Source: Monomorium pharaonis
Lineage: Eukaryota; Arthropoda; Insecta; Hymenoptera; Formicidae
Direction: 5' to 3'
DNA: 64,000 nucleotides
NCBI RefSeq assembly: GCF_013373865.1
Contig: NC_050473.1
Location: 14,020,783 to 14,084,782, forward strand
Shown here: one piece after another, positions 1 to 14,351 of the stretch
Layout of the letters: each line of letters begins with the position of its first letter
Numbering within the stretch: position 1 is the first letter of the stretch
Position numbers and translations under genes: made by a program
Notes under the pieces: model-generated
The model's input: the letters and a program-made list of their open reading frames with translations, nothing else
Database searches by the model: none
What the model was told of the DNA's origin: nothing

Positions 1-1670
1 TGTATTAATGATGTGTAGAATCGAATCAGATAATCTAGTCACCGAATCTTTCCATCAATGAAGCGTCTAATTAAGCAGCTTGTGTAAATTCCGTTCGACA
101 ACCGTACCGCTCATTCTCATTGAATTCGATTTTCCATCTTTCTTTTCTATCATTGCGATATAGCCGCGCTGATTCTCTGACGACCAATTTCATATTGCAA
201 CGGCAGTGGGCTCAATTGGAAAGGACGGCGGATCCCTTTGTTTCGCAATGAAGGAAGGGTACCGGGCGCCTTCGTTAAGCGAGATAACGAGATGAAAGAA
301 GAGAATGAGGAATTAAAAGGATAATTGAGATATCTGTGCTAGAATCCAAGCCCTTACTGGTGGAAGCACGTGCCTTGCTAAACGCGAGAAGCAGTGCATT
401 CGTACACATCTATTGGGACCGATGAAAGGTACTGCTTTTGACGAAAATAAATTACGCGAGATATAATACGATTAGCGTAACTTTACGTTACATTAGTTTA
501 GTTTAGAGCCTGGGATTTATCGACTCCCCTCACGACGTCGACCGGAAAAAAGCTCTTTCTTTCGCTATCCTCATTTTACACGACGCGCAACGGAAGAGAC
601 GCACAAATTTTTTTGTTTGTAAAAGGCACGCATTTGAGAATAAATTTCGCATTTGCGAAGCTTAATTAATTACCCTGTGAGAAGGTAGAGCTCTAAAAAA
701 TAGTCAAAGGGTTACATATGTGTACACACGAATTTCCATTTGCGATTCTAATTTTTTTTCCTATTATCGGCATCCGGATCCTTTTGATGTTACACGAAGA
801 AGACACTCGAACTGACTAGTTTTCAGATGAAAGATATGCAGATGGAGAATAACGTCGGGCCGCGAGCAGACAAGTATTGTAGGTCGGATCCTAAAAGATG
901 TAAATAAGGATGATATCCGGGATAGTGGAATACTTTTACGGTGGAGATTTCGCAAAATCGCGGGGAATTGGAGCGAATAAGAGAGGTCCCCGGGAAAACC
1001 ACTGTCTCGGCGTAATATTCCCTTTTCAACGCGCGAAACGTTTATCGATGAACCGCGCGCCCGCTTCGACGTACGAAAAATCTCTGTCAGACACGTGCGT
1101 TCAATGCATATATTATGAAGCCATGTGGAACGACGTCCTTTCATATCGTGTATTTCCTTGCGCAAACGCTAGTTTCCCAAGTTTATTGTTCATATACGCG
1201 TTCCTTTTCGCGATTCCTTTCCTAAACTAATGTAAAAATGTCATAAAATAATCTTTCAAAGGCTCATTTTAAAGACAGCTATGAATTTATATTAGAAAAA
1301 AGTAAAATTAAATTACGCAATATACAAAGGGGAAAAAGATAGGAAAAAAAGAGGAAAGAAAAGAGCTATCATACCAGATGAATAAAGATTCTGAAAAAGT
1401 AATGTAATATCCATTTATTTCTCTTGGGTATGTTTTTCATATATATTGAAGAGTGAGGATAAAATAAAACAAATATTGAACATATATATCAATATTTTAT
1501 TGTAAATGTTATAATATCCATTAAAAAAAATTTAATTTTGCCATTCTCGCTACAAGCCAGCAGTGATGAACACCGGGATTTTGGTAGAGGAACGAGACTT
1601 TTTTTTTTTACTTTTATTCGAGGTAATTTTTTGATGCGACGGTTCGTTCGTCTTCGTGGACAATGATAGT
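1..1670. other. No gene seen
   Basis: Mixed AT-rich DNA with overlapping short frames on both strands around 760-1230. None has a recognisable domain or splice context. Confidence 0.6.
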
Positions 1671-2345
1671 CGATCTTATTTACGCAGTCGCGGCGGCAAA
1701 TAATTAGCGAGACAAACGGGCGAAATTACTCGGCCGCCGACAGGAAATAAATCAGGCGTTCTTCGCCCCGTGAAAATGCAGGATGGCTTAGCCGAGGGGG
1801 AGCAGATGGAGTTAAGGAAGTGTAAAAGAAGGAGAAGACGGCGGGCGGCGGTGGGGGGGCCGAATGGATACCGAGCAAGAAGAGGGAGCCTAATGAAATA
1901 AGGGTTGTTAATGAGAAGCCGAGGAAGTACGTCCCGTCTTTTGCCTCGAACCTCTTGAGATTATGCCGATACATTCATCCGTCCGCCGCTCGATTCGCCG
2001 CCGTTTTTACGGCTCTCCGCGAAAGCGATAAATCATCGCCTCGCAAAAATCTCGCTCGCGGTAGATAAGCGGAAACAATAGACGAGTATAAATAGGGTGC
2101 AATCTCACGATCACGTGCGCGCCTTAGCGCGCGCGTATGCGAGCGCTTGACACGCTGCAAAAACGAAATCTCATTGTACGCGACGGGAGGGAATGGGAAA
2201 GCGGTCTAATAAGACTGCACTTCATTACCGGGGCGTAGTAGAGCGTTTTATATTCAAAACGCAATGTTCGTGCGAGTTATCACGCTTACGGTCAAAGAGG
2301 GAGAACCGGGGCGGGCGTATGCCGAGTGTGCTGTTTACTTTTTAC
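1671..2345. other. CpG-rich block, no gene recognised
   Basis: GC-rich with many CG dinucleotides and short frames on both strands. It could be a regulatory or promoter-like island. No transcription start can be assigned. Confidence 0.5.
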
Positions 2346-2354
2346 CGGGAGAAA

Positions 2355-2374
2355 GAGAGAGAGAGAGAGAGAGA
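2355..2374. repeat. (GA)10 microsatellite
   Basis: Uninterrupted GA run at the right edge of a CpG-rich block. Confidence 0.93.
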
Positions 2375-3280
2375 ACATTGTATCACGGAGAATATCATGA
2401 TTTATGGAACTTGGAGCAACCTTTACCGGGCTTTATCGAAAAGCCATTATAACCTCGTGGATTTATGTAGTTCCCTCGGATACTTACCAATGTTCATTGG
2501 ACATCCACAACGTCGCCAGACGTTGCTGACCTAAAATTAATATTGACCAGGTATGCTATCTGCCGCAACGAATCTTCTTGTAAAAGCAGTAGTCAGATCT
2601 TGCGTGACAGTCTGCGCTTCACCCTGACACGTACTTGTCCTGCCCGACTACTTTTTACCATTAAATATTTATAACCAATTTGAATAGGGCACACGTGCCA
2701 TTTATCATATTTAAAAGTATCTATATACCCTCTTAATTGTTTATGTATGGAGAAATGACGTTTGGTATGTTTTATGAAGAACGCATAATTGTTTCAAATT
2801 TCCATCGCGGTGTATTTTTCTTACGTATTTCATTTATCTTCTTCCACTTTAATATATTAATTATAAATTTATTATTTAACGCTATCTCGTGTATATCATT
2901 TTCTGCCGTGATATTAATTTCAATAGCGCAGTTTCCAATGAAATTTAGATTTAAAAATGCAAATATAATTCAAAATGAAATTTAAATTAAATTTGGCAAA
3001 ACATTTCCCGCGCGATCTCTTATTTGCAATAAACCTGTATCTCGTTTTAAAACATAAATATACGCGAAATACTATCGTGCGCAAAAATAATCTCGGATTA
3101 CCTTTTACATAGGTATATTTGACATTTGAGAAAGATTTAATTAACATTTATTTCCACGTCCGATTTTAAATTTAACCTCACATCTAATCCGTTAGACCGT
3201 CTTCTAACAATTTCTCAGTTGATGTCCACGATTTCATTCTCTATTATTATACGTTCAGAGAACAGAAAGATAGAGCGCTT
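2375..3280. other. AT-rich, no gene seen
   Basis: Low-complexity AT-rich DNA with no splice-bounded coding frame. Confidence 0.6.
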
Positions 3281-4260
3281 CCGGCGACGTAGCGCAATAA
3301 AGAAGGATTCTGTTAATTAAAAGCGAGTACAATCTTCGCGTTTGTCCGTCCTCTCGAGACTAAGTTAATACATCTCCTCCTCCGCGTTCCTCTCCGCACT
3401 TCGCGGAAAGTTTCGTAAAACTTGCCGGCAATAAAGCCGGTACCATTTCTGAAAATCCTTTGGCTATTGGCTCCGGCACCGGTACGCTACCGAGTTGTTG
3501 TTACGTCGGTGCAGATGTTGTCGCCGCCGACTCGACAACTACAACAGCGGCACCGGAAAACGAGAAAGAACCTCATTGAAAATAACGAGTCCTTAAGCAG
3601 TTTCGTAGGACATTGCGCAACTTTCCACGAACACCACGGAGACGCTCGGCAAGCCTCGAAAAGACGCTCTCGCCTCGAGCCCGGTTATTAAAATCAAGAA
3701 TAATCTCCGAAAATAGCCGGTGTTAGACGGCTTAAAGTCGTAAAGAAAAAAAAAGTTACGTCTTTCGTCGTTCAAGAGAGAAACCATCGAGGCGCAAATT
3801 ACGAGGCCGCTACTTCCGAAGTATCGATAATGATTTCTCACCAACTCGCCGGACCGAAGGTGCTGGTGGGAAGTGGCAAAAGTTACACGCGCTCGAGATC
3901 GAGTTCCGGAACGTACTACGGAACGTCTCGTGTCTCGTGTACGAGGAACGTGGGCGACTGACTTTTGGCATGTCTCCATAATTGATTCCTCTCTCAACGC
4001 GGGACGAGGGTTCATTACCGTTCGCTTTTATCCCACCGCGAGTCGAAGTTTTCTTTTCGTTACTTTCGACTGCGAAGTACAGTCGTGACATCTCTCATCG
4101 TAAAACGTGGTTTGCTTTCCGCGGCGTGGAAAACGTAAAGTTATGTAAACGTACTTTTCGCACGTTCGTTTCCAGAGTGCACATCACGGAAGGGCAATAG
4201 GATGGCTCATCCGTTGTGATCAAGCCACCAACCGGAACACGATATCTCCGCGGCGAATCG
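3281..4260. other. CpG-rich block, no gene recognised
   Basis: Frames are open on both strands at once (3422-4200), which is the signature of GC-rich non-coding DNA. No domain is recognised. Confidence 0.5.
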
Positions 4261-4845
4261 GTTTTTATTACGATAGAAATGGAAACTTTGGAAAAAAAAA
4301 ACATTTGATTTTTTTTCTCTTGAGCTCCGATTTAAGTTTTGCTCAAATAGTGTTAGGTAAAAAAAAAATGCAAGGTAATTTGTGGCATCTATCATCGACT
4401 TAAAATATATTTCGCTAGATATACATAGAATAAAAATAAAATTGTAAAATAAAAGAATTTCAGAATTTTTGCTGCTTATTTTCTCGATTTAACGAGCATT
4501 AATTTTTGTATATGCTTCTTTTTTTCTTCTATTGGTGGCTTTTCAGCTCTATTTTTTGTTTTATTTATTTATTTTTATTATTCGAGTATTAGAAAGCGAA
4601 ATAAATGCTGAGCGAACGAGTGTGCTTTGAAGGATCAGTGATTCGCGAATCAAGTTTAAAAGTAGTGCCGAAATAGCTCCGCGATAAACTATCTTTTGGT
4701 CTGCCAGTATATTGAGTTTAGAACAAGTTTTTTTTATTGAATTTCAACGATGTGCTGTCAGTTTCGAAGCTATTATTGTCTCATCGAATATTTCGGTGGT
4801 CGGAATAAAATTGACGTTACGAAGCTACCGATGTAGCTGAGTTTA
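4261..4845. other. AT-rich, no gene seen
   Basis: AT-rich DNA with several short A and T runs. Confidence 0.6.
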
Positions 4846-6221
4846 TTAAGGTATCAGTCCTGTTTGCGTAGTAATCCGTACCATTTCCAGCAGCAATCTG
4901 CATTCAGAGATCAAACGATCGAAAGACGGAGGACGCGACTCTGCCGCGATTCCGCAGGATATCCAGTTGCCTCGATGAAACTTTGACAATCCGGTGGTAT
5001 CTCCGCTTTGAAGGATCCATAAAGTCCTGAAGAGATCTGGAAAAGCCACGTCGCGAGCTGGAAAAGGGACGCGAGGGAACGAGTTGCAGGTGAGACGAGA
5101 GCAAACGGTGAAATAGGGAAGGAGGGGGAGGGGAGGATAGAAAAGAGAAAGAGAAAGGGGCAGGAGGAAACGAAAGATTGTCCGAGAGCGGATAAAAGCG
5201 AGCGCGAGCGCGTTGAGAGAAAACACGTGGGATTTCTTGAGGCATGTCTGTCGGTGGCGAATCGAGCAAGTTTCCCAGAGTTGGCTTTCCCGACGAGCGC
5301 AGTCGAAAGATGGCTGCTGATGGTGACCCCGCTGAAAGTTGGAGGAATTTCTCGCGTTCTCACTCTTTTCCTCTCTCCGCCGCCGTCGTCGTCATCGTCG
5401 TCCGTGGCATGTATCCCTGACTTTTCGTTTGTCTTTGCTCTTCCGAAGGGAGATCGCGAGAGAACTCCGGTCGATTCAATCCCGGCTCGTTGAATTTTTC
5501 TCGCGCGACGTAAACGGTTGCAATACAGATATACACGGAGCGTGCGTGTCCGATCAATCGCGATCTCTTCTCGCGACGAAAGTCGTGACACCTGAAGTAC
5601 GAGATACGAAAGTTAACTCGCGTTTACGCTCAAACGCGTAACGTTGTATCGGGTTGTCGCTACGATCGTTCAGAGACATCGCGAGCACGATATAACGGAA
5701 AATAACAATGCTCTTAGTGGGAACTCACGTGTAATGCTACTCTCGGAACGTGAAGTGGTTTGTTCGCGGCTTATCTCCTCGCTCGGAAAAATGGCACAAA
5801 TCTTCGTTTCTCCCGTGATACGCGAGTTTATCGTGTGCGCGAACAGACAGGCACAGAAACGACCAACCTATCCCCGAAAGATATGAGATATGGTACGCAC
5901 AACTCGTGTTAGATGAGCCGCTCCGCGATTGTCTATCCGATGTAAGATTTACGTAGTACGCCATGTGTCTCCGCTCTCTGCGGGGTGTAAGAAAATTATT
6001 CCCCGAATCGGAAAGTACGCTTTACGTAGCTTACGAGAGCGTATCTTGAACATCTTCACGTACTTCACGTGACAGCTCATGATGCACAACTCGTGATATT
6101 CTACCGTGCTTGAATATGCTGTCGTTGAAAGCGAGACAGACAGGCAAATTGCGAAAGCTTCACTCACATCGGGGCATCCCGCGTGGGCAAAATTCGCCGT
6201 AATTAACGTGAGATTCATACA

Positions 6222-6242
6222 CGCGGCGGCGGCGGCGGCGGG
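6222..6242. repeat. (CGG)n trinucleotide repeat
   Basis: CGCGGCGGCGGCGGCGGCGGG, within the most CpG-dense part of the window. Confidence 0.93.
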
Positions 6243-6525
6243 TATCGCCGGCGCGACGTAAAAGCCCCTCGTTATCCCCGTCGACGACGATTCCCGTCAC
6301 GTTCAACCTCGTCACGCGCGCCCAGCGCGCGCGGTAAGACGGGCCGCGCTGCGCCGCGCCGCGCTCGCGCTCGCGCGAATTTTCCCGTGGATTCCAGGCA
6401 CCCTTCCACCGGCGTCTCCCTTCGCGGGGTTCCCATGCGTTAAAATTCACTCCCCGCGGGTGGTAGCGGCAACCCTACCGCCCCGGGGCGTCGCTTCCTT
6501 CCATTATGCATTCCTTACTATTGTT

Positions 6526-6548
6526 GCGCCGCGCCGCGCCGCGCCGCG
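6526..6548. repeat. (GCGCC)n pentanucleotide repeat
   Basis: Four GCGCC units plus GCG. Similar GCGCCGCGCC words occur at 6349-6366 and 44852-44866. Confidence 0.9.
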
Positions 6549-6740
6549 TCGCGTCCGCGCCGAGCAGAGTGCTCCCTGAAACAGGTAATTTCAATGAATT
6601 ACTGCAACGCTTTGGTGTTGCCGGCACCATCGGTACGCTTCCGCGTGTATGCGCCACATTTTCAGGTGGCGGAGTGCGCCCCGGGGCGGTTACGGGCGGC
6701 GCGACGCTCCCTGGATATTACGCGGATCTACTTGTCAAGC

Positions 6741-9700
6741 ATTAACGTGTCTCAACTACTGAAGTTTTGTCGGCTAAGGACTTTGCTCGGCGAGCGGGGA
6801 CAGGGTCGTGTAAACAGCCGAAAACTCGGAGGAGACGGTGCCGTTATAACCATGCAGTATCGTATACACACATTATACATTAATATACGTTTTGTCCTAA
6901 AATCACATCCGGGGGCAACGCGAGATACAGAAGTCATTTGCCGAGTAATTATTCACGGGCGGTACTCCTGCTGATTGCGCAGTTAGATAAATTCTTGCGA
7001 ATTATGAAAAGGGATATTTTAGTCTGGAGCGCAAAAAAAATGGGGAATTTTTTAAGGGAACTGTGTCGTACATATTTTTTTTACGCTTTTACACATTTAT
7101 TTGTTACGCACGAAGAGAAACAAAAAAGGATACAAAAGATGGACAGATGATTATATTATGACATAATATAAAGATCGTTTTAAGTGGTTTCAGATTGTTG
7201 CGTATTCCTTGAGTATATTTTCCGCGGAGGGAAAACGCGCGAGATCTTTTTATATAAAACGGCAAACGTCCGCAAAAATAAATGTACGCAGGAGAGATTA
7301 AATTTGCAATTCTGCTGATGGATGCATACACCACCGTCGCGTTCCGCCGCGAAAGGTTTTAATTATGAGAATAAAATTAATTTACGGTATCGCACGAGCA
7401 ATTTCAGAATGGTGTGCTGGCGTTCCTTGAATAACGTGACGTCGCTTTTCGTCCATTTTGCCGCTATTTAAGGTGTAATCGCGCGCTATCATCGACGAGG
7501 CTCCTTTGAATGTTGGTACTGTGACATTATTTGAGAACGATACGATCGGTTATTCTGCGCTATCACGCGTAGTGTGTTATGTACAATCGCAGGAAGACAT
7601 CAGAGAGATTTCCGTCCTCGCTGCGCATGTTCGGTGCCGTTCGACGTTTAATCTTCTAAATGGATCGGCTCGCGAACGTCTCCACTTACTGCCACGCTTT
7701 ACTTTGCACTTCATGTACTTTTTTGCACGCCACTTTCTTCGAGCATAATTAAACGCCAACTTCGATAATTTGTTTCAGAATCTTTAATGAGGCATTAATC
7801 TTTCGAATTATTCCCGTTCGTCAAATAGAACTTGCGCTTGGAGCGCGATTTAATTTCTGCGTAATTTAAGTCTACAATTATTTATTCGACAGTGGAACAG
7901 CCTTTCGAAAAAAAAAAAAGTTACATTTCTTCGCGCAAAAGAGACAGCCGGACTATTTGCTGTCATCACTTTTAGGGAACTGCATCACGTACACAGTTCG
8001 TCCGTTTTGAGTCCGACGCGCGATATTGAATGGATATCTTTTTTTTATCTGCTTTACATAGCGGATGCATACGGACGATATTGCTTTCCAAGGATTGAAA
8101 TTATCCCCTGAATGACACAGATGTCGCAGAATACATCATCGATGCATACGTGTTGTTGAATAAAGGTCAGCATGGGACCAAACTCTGTACGTGATAAAAG
8201 AAAAAAAAGCTGTGTTTCGCATTCATCGAATCAGCATAGAGCAGCGCCGGTAAAACGCTGAAAAACTAAATCTACCCGTCTATGTGCATACCGAATTCCA
8301 TTATTCTGAAAGCATACTCGCCGTATTTTACGGCAACTCGCACGCCGAGCACCAGGGAGGGACTATATAAATTACTTTGATGTAATTGATTAACGTCAAT
8401 TAATTTGATCGTGTACTTCTTGGGGTGTTATTCTCGACAAGTGCGTTACCCCGCTAACAAATATGTGTGCTTTTCACTATCGTCACGGAGCGAGATTTTT
8501 AGTTTTCTGAAACAACGAATGAATTTTAACTGAATCTTTGCATGGCGAAAATTAAAAGAACCGCTATTCGGGCGGCCGGCACCGCCAAGCTCTTCCGCGG
8601 GTACAGCGAAAACTTAAAAAAAAAATTTTCTATGAAAGTCGGGTGCCAAGTTCACATAGGTCTATCATTTTCCGATAATTTAGTTGGAATTATTTTTCGC
8701 TAAGCGAAAAAGACGGTCGAGAATTGTGAGAGCACTTATCGTTAATTGATTATAGTAACGGGAATTGCGAGACAGGCCGCACATTAATTAAACACGAAAA
8801 AGAACGACGATAATGAAACGGATGCAAACGAGTGACGCGCTAAATTTATGATCGAGTTGAAACTTGCCGGATATCTTCACCGCACAGCGCGCGTCGCCAG
8901 GGAAGATATCATTGTTTTAACAAAGTTTTAATCAGCTTATATCGATGAGCCTGTAAAGCTTGCTTCACACCCTATTACTTGTTGTTTAGCTACTACTTTT
9001 ACTGTGTCGGATTTTTAATCGACATAAGAAATAAGCAAAGTTCCGCGTGTCACGCTTTCAAACTTTCAAGGCAATGGTCTGTAATCTTCGGAGGTCTGGA
9101 GAAACTCTTTTTTCCTCCACTGTCATTAAAACTTTACGGCCTGCGGAGATCGGCCGGTGTAATTAAAGCACACTTGCCCGGGATGTTCATTAAAGGCGAG
9201 GAGTTAAGGTGCATTTCATCAAAAGTTGGTGAATGTCTTAGGGTGACCCCCTTTGTGTACCCCAACCCTTCACTCGCGAGTTATCACGTAAATAAGAGAA
9301 GCGCTGCATAAGCTGTATTCTTTAAGCTCGATTCTGCGATATTGGATTACGTCACTCAGTTCGGTAATCATCGTAGAGAATTGGATTGCATAGAGAAGTG
9401 TTCATTAACCCCATTGTTATGTTTGTGTGTTTATAATTATAATTTAATTCATTTTTTACTATTTTAGGGAACGTGACAATTTTATAGACGTCGCACGAAA
9501 TAATTTTCAATTATATTCAATATTTCGAAGGGACAAATGTATTTGATTAAAATCCCATTCAAATATACAAGGTCGTTTAAATTCAGATATATTAGACGCG
9601 CACAGTGGAAACAAAGAAATCAATGGGATTGAGTTCGTTATTTATGAACTAAAATTTATTGCAATTAAATAGTGTACGAGGAAATATTTTGTAGCAGAAT

Positions 9701-10640
9701 TTTTGGGGAATGACTCTGTAATTTATCATAGTTTATTGTCAAATTTTATTCTAGTATTTTATTCTAGTACGATATTGTACCGTTGATAAGAGAAAAATAT
9801 TTGCAATCTACGCAATTTCCTTCATTTAGAATGCATAGCTTTTGAATCATGCATTATAATGAGCTGCACTAAGAAAAAAAACTCAAATGTGCCAGTTTTT
9901 TCCCTCTCTTTCTTATCATAGGATACAATTGCGCGTTCTGTTACGCATTAATTTTATTTAACGTTTTATATATTCGAGTCATTCAATGTTTTACTAGAAA
10001 ACATTTATTTTATGGCACTGACTTAAAAAGGTAACGTAAAGGTACGTACCACTTAATGTATGAATATTTCCGCCGTTGCCGAATGCAATGAAGATTTAAT
10101 CCAAATGCAAATGCATGTCCACACTCAAACGCGAATATACATTTGCATCGCAAGTTCTGCTTAATGATCTTTAATTTACATTTGCCCGTTTTTCATGTCA
10201 TAAAATCTACTTACTTGCGCGTTGCACGTAATCATTAAAACATTATCTTTCTCAAAGTACATCTTAGTTAACAGACAAAACTTTGATTCGACAATATGTC
10301 ACGTGTTTTTTCATCTTTTTTTTTAAATGCGTTGATTTTTATCGATCACCAATGATTAATTGTAGATCTGTGCGCGGAGAATTGTATCGATATTTCGAGT
10401 CGCGACAATCAATAACATCGAAACAGTAACGAACCGTAAATTTTCCGTATAATTTTACAGATATCGAGTTTGGATTTTTGCAACGATAATAACTTTAATG
10501 AATTAATCAACGAACATACAACGCAAATAGAAAGCAAATGGAAAGCAGAAATAAACGGTGTTCTGTTAACAGGACAAATATGTATGAATGATTTAATTTG
10601 TTTAGAGATTTTTTTTTTATTTGAACTTTTATGTACATCT
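6741..10640. other. No gene seen
   Basis: Non-coding by inspection: short unrelated frames, A-runs and a small direct repeat TTTTATTCTAGTA near 9745-9772. Confidence 0.6.
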
Positions 10641-12620
10641 TAACTTTTTTCAATGACCTACATACGTGATTCTAAATGCGCGCGTCTTAAATCCTGGAAA
10701 GATCGATTTCTAGATTCCATTTCGGACAAATTGGTCACTATCTTGGGTGCGATAATAACCAATTTTATTTCGGATTTATTCGCGTTAATTATAAATGCGC
10801 CAATTCTTATTCGTCGCGGATGGATAGCAGGCGCGCCCGCTTCTGACGCGGAATATATTCGCGGCATTTCCGGCACGTGCGCTACGTACGGGATTTATGC
10901 TCGTCGTCCATTTGCCTGCCAGATTTAAGTTCTGACTCGCGTGTCCCCGGGATCAGATGCCCGGCAGGTCGAGTATCAACCGTAAAGAACGGCCCTCGGA
11001 TGCTGAGAGCCAAATCGCGCCGGGAAATTACGCAATCCGTCGTCCTCCTCAGCCGACGACGCCGCAATGGTCCTCAGGAAACAGTTGTTAGAACGGCCAT
11101 TTCTTGTGTTGCGGAGAAAAATTAAGCGATTTCGACGGAGGGTGGAATCTTCTCCTCCTCGCCGGTTAAAATTCCCGGCACGTTCTAACGCTCGATTTAT
11201 TTCAATGCCCACCTCCTGTCGGAAGCTTAATAGAAAGCTCGCCTCGCGATCTTAATGGGTTTTCTTTGTGCGTCCGATTGCACTTCGTTCCTCGTTTCGC
11301 GCGTTCCATCGCGAATAATTTCGCATAAGCACCGACGACGGCGATGCTGGGCGATGCGAAACGCTTCCTCCTCGCCGGGAAATACACGGGCTCCAAAATT
11401 GTCGTGAATGAAGCGATTCTCTTCGGAAATCGGTAACTCGAGAGGAGGAAAGTACACACTCACCCTTCCCACGTACAAACGGCGCGAGCTATTATGGAAA
11501 CCATCATTGCAGAAATTAGTCGTTATTTAAGCGTACATCGTTGACACATATTGCTTAAAAGTTTGCAAGTTGCTTAAACAAGAAAGTGAAAATGTAGAGT
11601 GTGGAAACATTCGAGGCAATCGAAGTTTACAGTACAAATGTGCACAACCAAGGTGATATATTTCTATCTCGGCGTTTATTACTACGCAGAAAAAGCGCTT
11701 GGCAAGCAATGCACGGATATGGAGAGGCAATTAACGAGAGCGTGCGCGAAGTTTAAAACCAATTACGTAATGCTTCGTGTAATATCGCCGCGTTGTCGCC
11801 CCTATAACGGGGCCGTAGCTCCGTAATAAAATAATAATAACGGTCCGGATATATAGGGAACAATGCGAGCCGGGAGTTACCGTCCTCGCCGTAAATTCGT
11901 GACTGCAGCCCCGAGAGAGAACCCCCCATCGCTCTACGCGCGTGTCTCCGTATAAAAGCTGCGTTTTTCTGCTCTGTTTCTCTCTTTTTTTTTTTCTTTC
12001 TCTCCCTCTCCGCAATCTGCGCGGATGGCGACGGACAAACGCGTCGCGTCACGTCGTGTCATCGAGAGGGGAGCGTAAAACACTCCGGTATTAAACATGT
12101 AGCACGAGCGATCTTCTCTAAATCTTCTTCCGACGTTACACGACTTAAACCACCGCCACCATCGTCTTCCTTCTCCTGGTTTTCCGTTCGAAGCCCCCTC
12201 GACGTCGATTTCTCGGTTTAGCCGCAACGTGCCGCACTTACCGTGGCATTCTACCCCATCTCGTTGTCGTTCCGGCGGCTACACCTTCGCTCGCCACCCT
12301 CTCCCTGTCCCTTCATCTTCGTTCTACCTTCCCGACACTCTCTTTTCTCGCGTCGTTCGACGATCCTCTCGAGATTTACCGCCTACTCCTTCGCACTTCT
12401 ACCGCATACCGCGCGCGACGACAGTTCTCTTCTTCCTTCCCCACCGTTTCGGCCTTTCTCTTTTATTCCGCGAAGCGTCGCAATTTCAAACCTGCCAATT
12501 TTGATTTATATCCGCGCGATCGCGCACCGACTACGACCTATACGTCGCCGTTAGGCGGATCGCGACTCTTCCGGGCCTCGAGCGGTCCATCTCTCCTAAT
12601 ACGTTCCCGTAGTATCCTGG
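10641..12620. other. CpG-rich block, no gene recognised
   Basis: GC-rich with a long pyrimidine-rich strand segment at about 12120-12540. Frames are open on both strands and none is recognisable. Confidence 0.5.
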
Positions 12621-13225
12621 CCGTCTCGATGCTTCGTGCTCGATGGTGCGCGACGCACGCTCGATTCGCGCGTCCCATGAAATTCCTACGAGTTCGGAGG
12701 GGGACACGGTATTAACCCCCGGAACCGCAGGATGGCGGACGGACGATAGACCGATACACCGCTTTCGCTCTTCTCCCGCCCCCTCATCCCTCTCGTTTCT
12801 TCCTCCCGTCTGGACATCGAACGAAATTACGAACGGTCCTTCTACCCACTCGTCCTGATTTATCGTTTTCCTTCCAGAGCTGTGATAACGCATCGGTTTA
12901 TATATCGGCCGCACGAGTTCAGGTTCATGTACGTGATTTATGCGGTATTTCTCAGAAAAATTCTGCACAAGAGCAATTTTTGTGTATTCAGTGCAAGTAT
13001 GCAACGGATAACGTTGATGTTGAGTTCCGATAACGCGCATAAAATGCGTCCAACGAGACAATGTGTATAAATTAAAGGCGAAAAATAATGTGGGACCCGC
13101 GAACTCTCTGCGCGAGTGTGTATATCGCAAATATAAATAGATATATAGCACGGATTCTGTTTGCTAATTGTGCGTCGTGTTGCAGTGACACTTTATTGTT
13201 ATTATATTTCTCTTCATATATGATT

Positions 13226-13264
13226 TACACACACACACACGCGCACTCTCTCTCTCTCTCTCTC
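13226..13264. repeat. (CA)n(CG)n(CT)n compound microsatellite
   Basis: ACACACACACACAC, then GCGCA, then a run of about ten CT units. Confidence 0.95.
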
Positions 13265-14330
13265 TTGAACGATTTATTATTGAAAGGCTATAAATAATAA
13301 TTGTTGATTATATGATCGTTTATATGTCATATGTATAGCAAAAAAAAAAAGATTTCATTGAATAAAATAAGTAACTGTTTCAACGATATTAGGTTGCTGA
13401 AATCTATGGCGCATAATAAACATGAAAGTACAAAAAAATATAATATGTGAATCTTAATGTAGATATTATATTATACGGACTTTATTTTACAGATACGGGG
13501 ACATCTCCCCATTAATTAGCAATCCGAAGTAATTAGCAAATCCATTATCAATAATCAATAATATATAATATCCAATAATGTATAATCAATATATTGTTAA
13601 TCTATAATAATTAACTGGTCTGTAATCTATAATATGAGCAAAAATAATTATCTAAAATTAGCGACTTGAAATAAATAAAAAAACCTATAAAAGTTATATC
13701 TTACAGGTATATTTAATTCTACCTGATTTTACAAAGAAATGTTGTGTAATCAAATAATACAAGACGAAAGAAGAGAGTGTTAATGTCCGCACTGAAGACA
13801 AGTGAGGTACTTTCGCTGATCTTCAATGAAATTCTGTTACTCTATTTTAATCAGTGAAATCGTTACCGATTCAATTTAAGAGAGTGCGTTTTATTTCCGC
13901 CATTTGTAAAACGTAAAACCACGCGATGCACGTGCAAAGAAATCGCATTGGTCAGTGCCGCGAGGCGAAACATGCCGATAAAAGTGTAGTCGCCGTCTTA
14001 TTCACGTGGCATATTAATTCGTATCTCATCTGCTGCACACTGCAGTATTATAACGTTATTATCTTCGCCTGCAAGTTCCTTCCGCCGAGACGACGGCTGG
14101 GTGTCGGAAGAAGTTTACGGCAAGGGGAGCTCTCTAATTCGCAGCAATAATTCCGCCCGCCTTAACCGCCGACGCCTGAATGCGGTTTAACAGGATGTAT
14201 AAGCGTCTCTTACCCCTGTTTGCGCCGCGGAAGGATTAAGACTAAAGACGAAGAGGGGTGGGCCACGTCGGCAACGTCGGCTGAGAAAAGACGTTTAACA
14301 GATAGGACACATCCCGCTTCTTTCGCACCC

Positions 14331-14351
14331 CTCGCTCGCTCGCTCGCTCGC
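14331..14351. repeat. (CTCG)5 repeat
   Basis: Five CTCG units at the edge of a CpG-rich patch. Confidence 0.92.

Larger units (their letters stand above)
4846..6740. other. Longest CpG-rich block; possible promoter-type region
   Basis: The densest CpG stretch of the window, with CGG and GCGCC repeats and several overlapping frames, including a 226-codon minus-strand frame at 4911-5591. The translations are Ser/Arg-rich low complexity. In insects such islands often mark first exons or promoters of long-intron genes. No TATA box or spliced exon can be pinned down. Confidence 0.45.

Noticed and set aside
4911..5591. 226-codon minus-strand frame
   Set aside because: Ser/Arg-rich low-complexity translation in a CpG-rich block where frames are open on several phases and both strands. 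No domain, and Asp/Gly runs come from a trinucleotide-like stretch.
12531..13151. 206-codon minus-strand frame
   Set aside because: No recognisable domain or splice context. It spans a GC-rich to AT-rich boundary, as a chance frame would.
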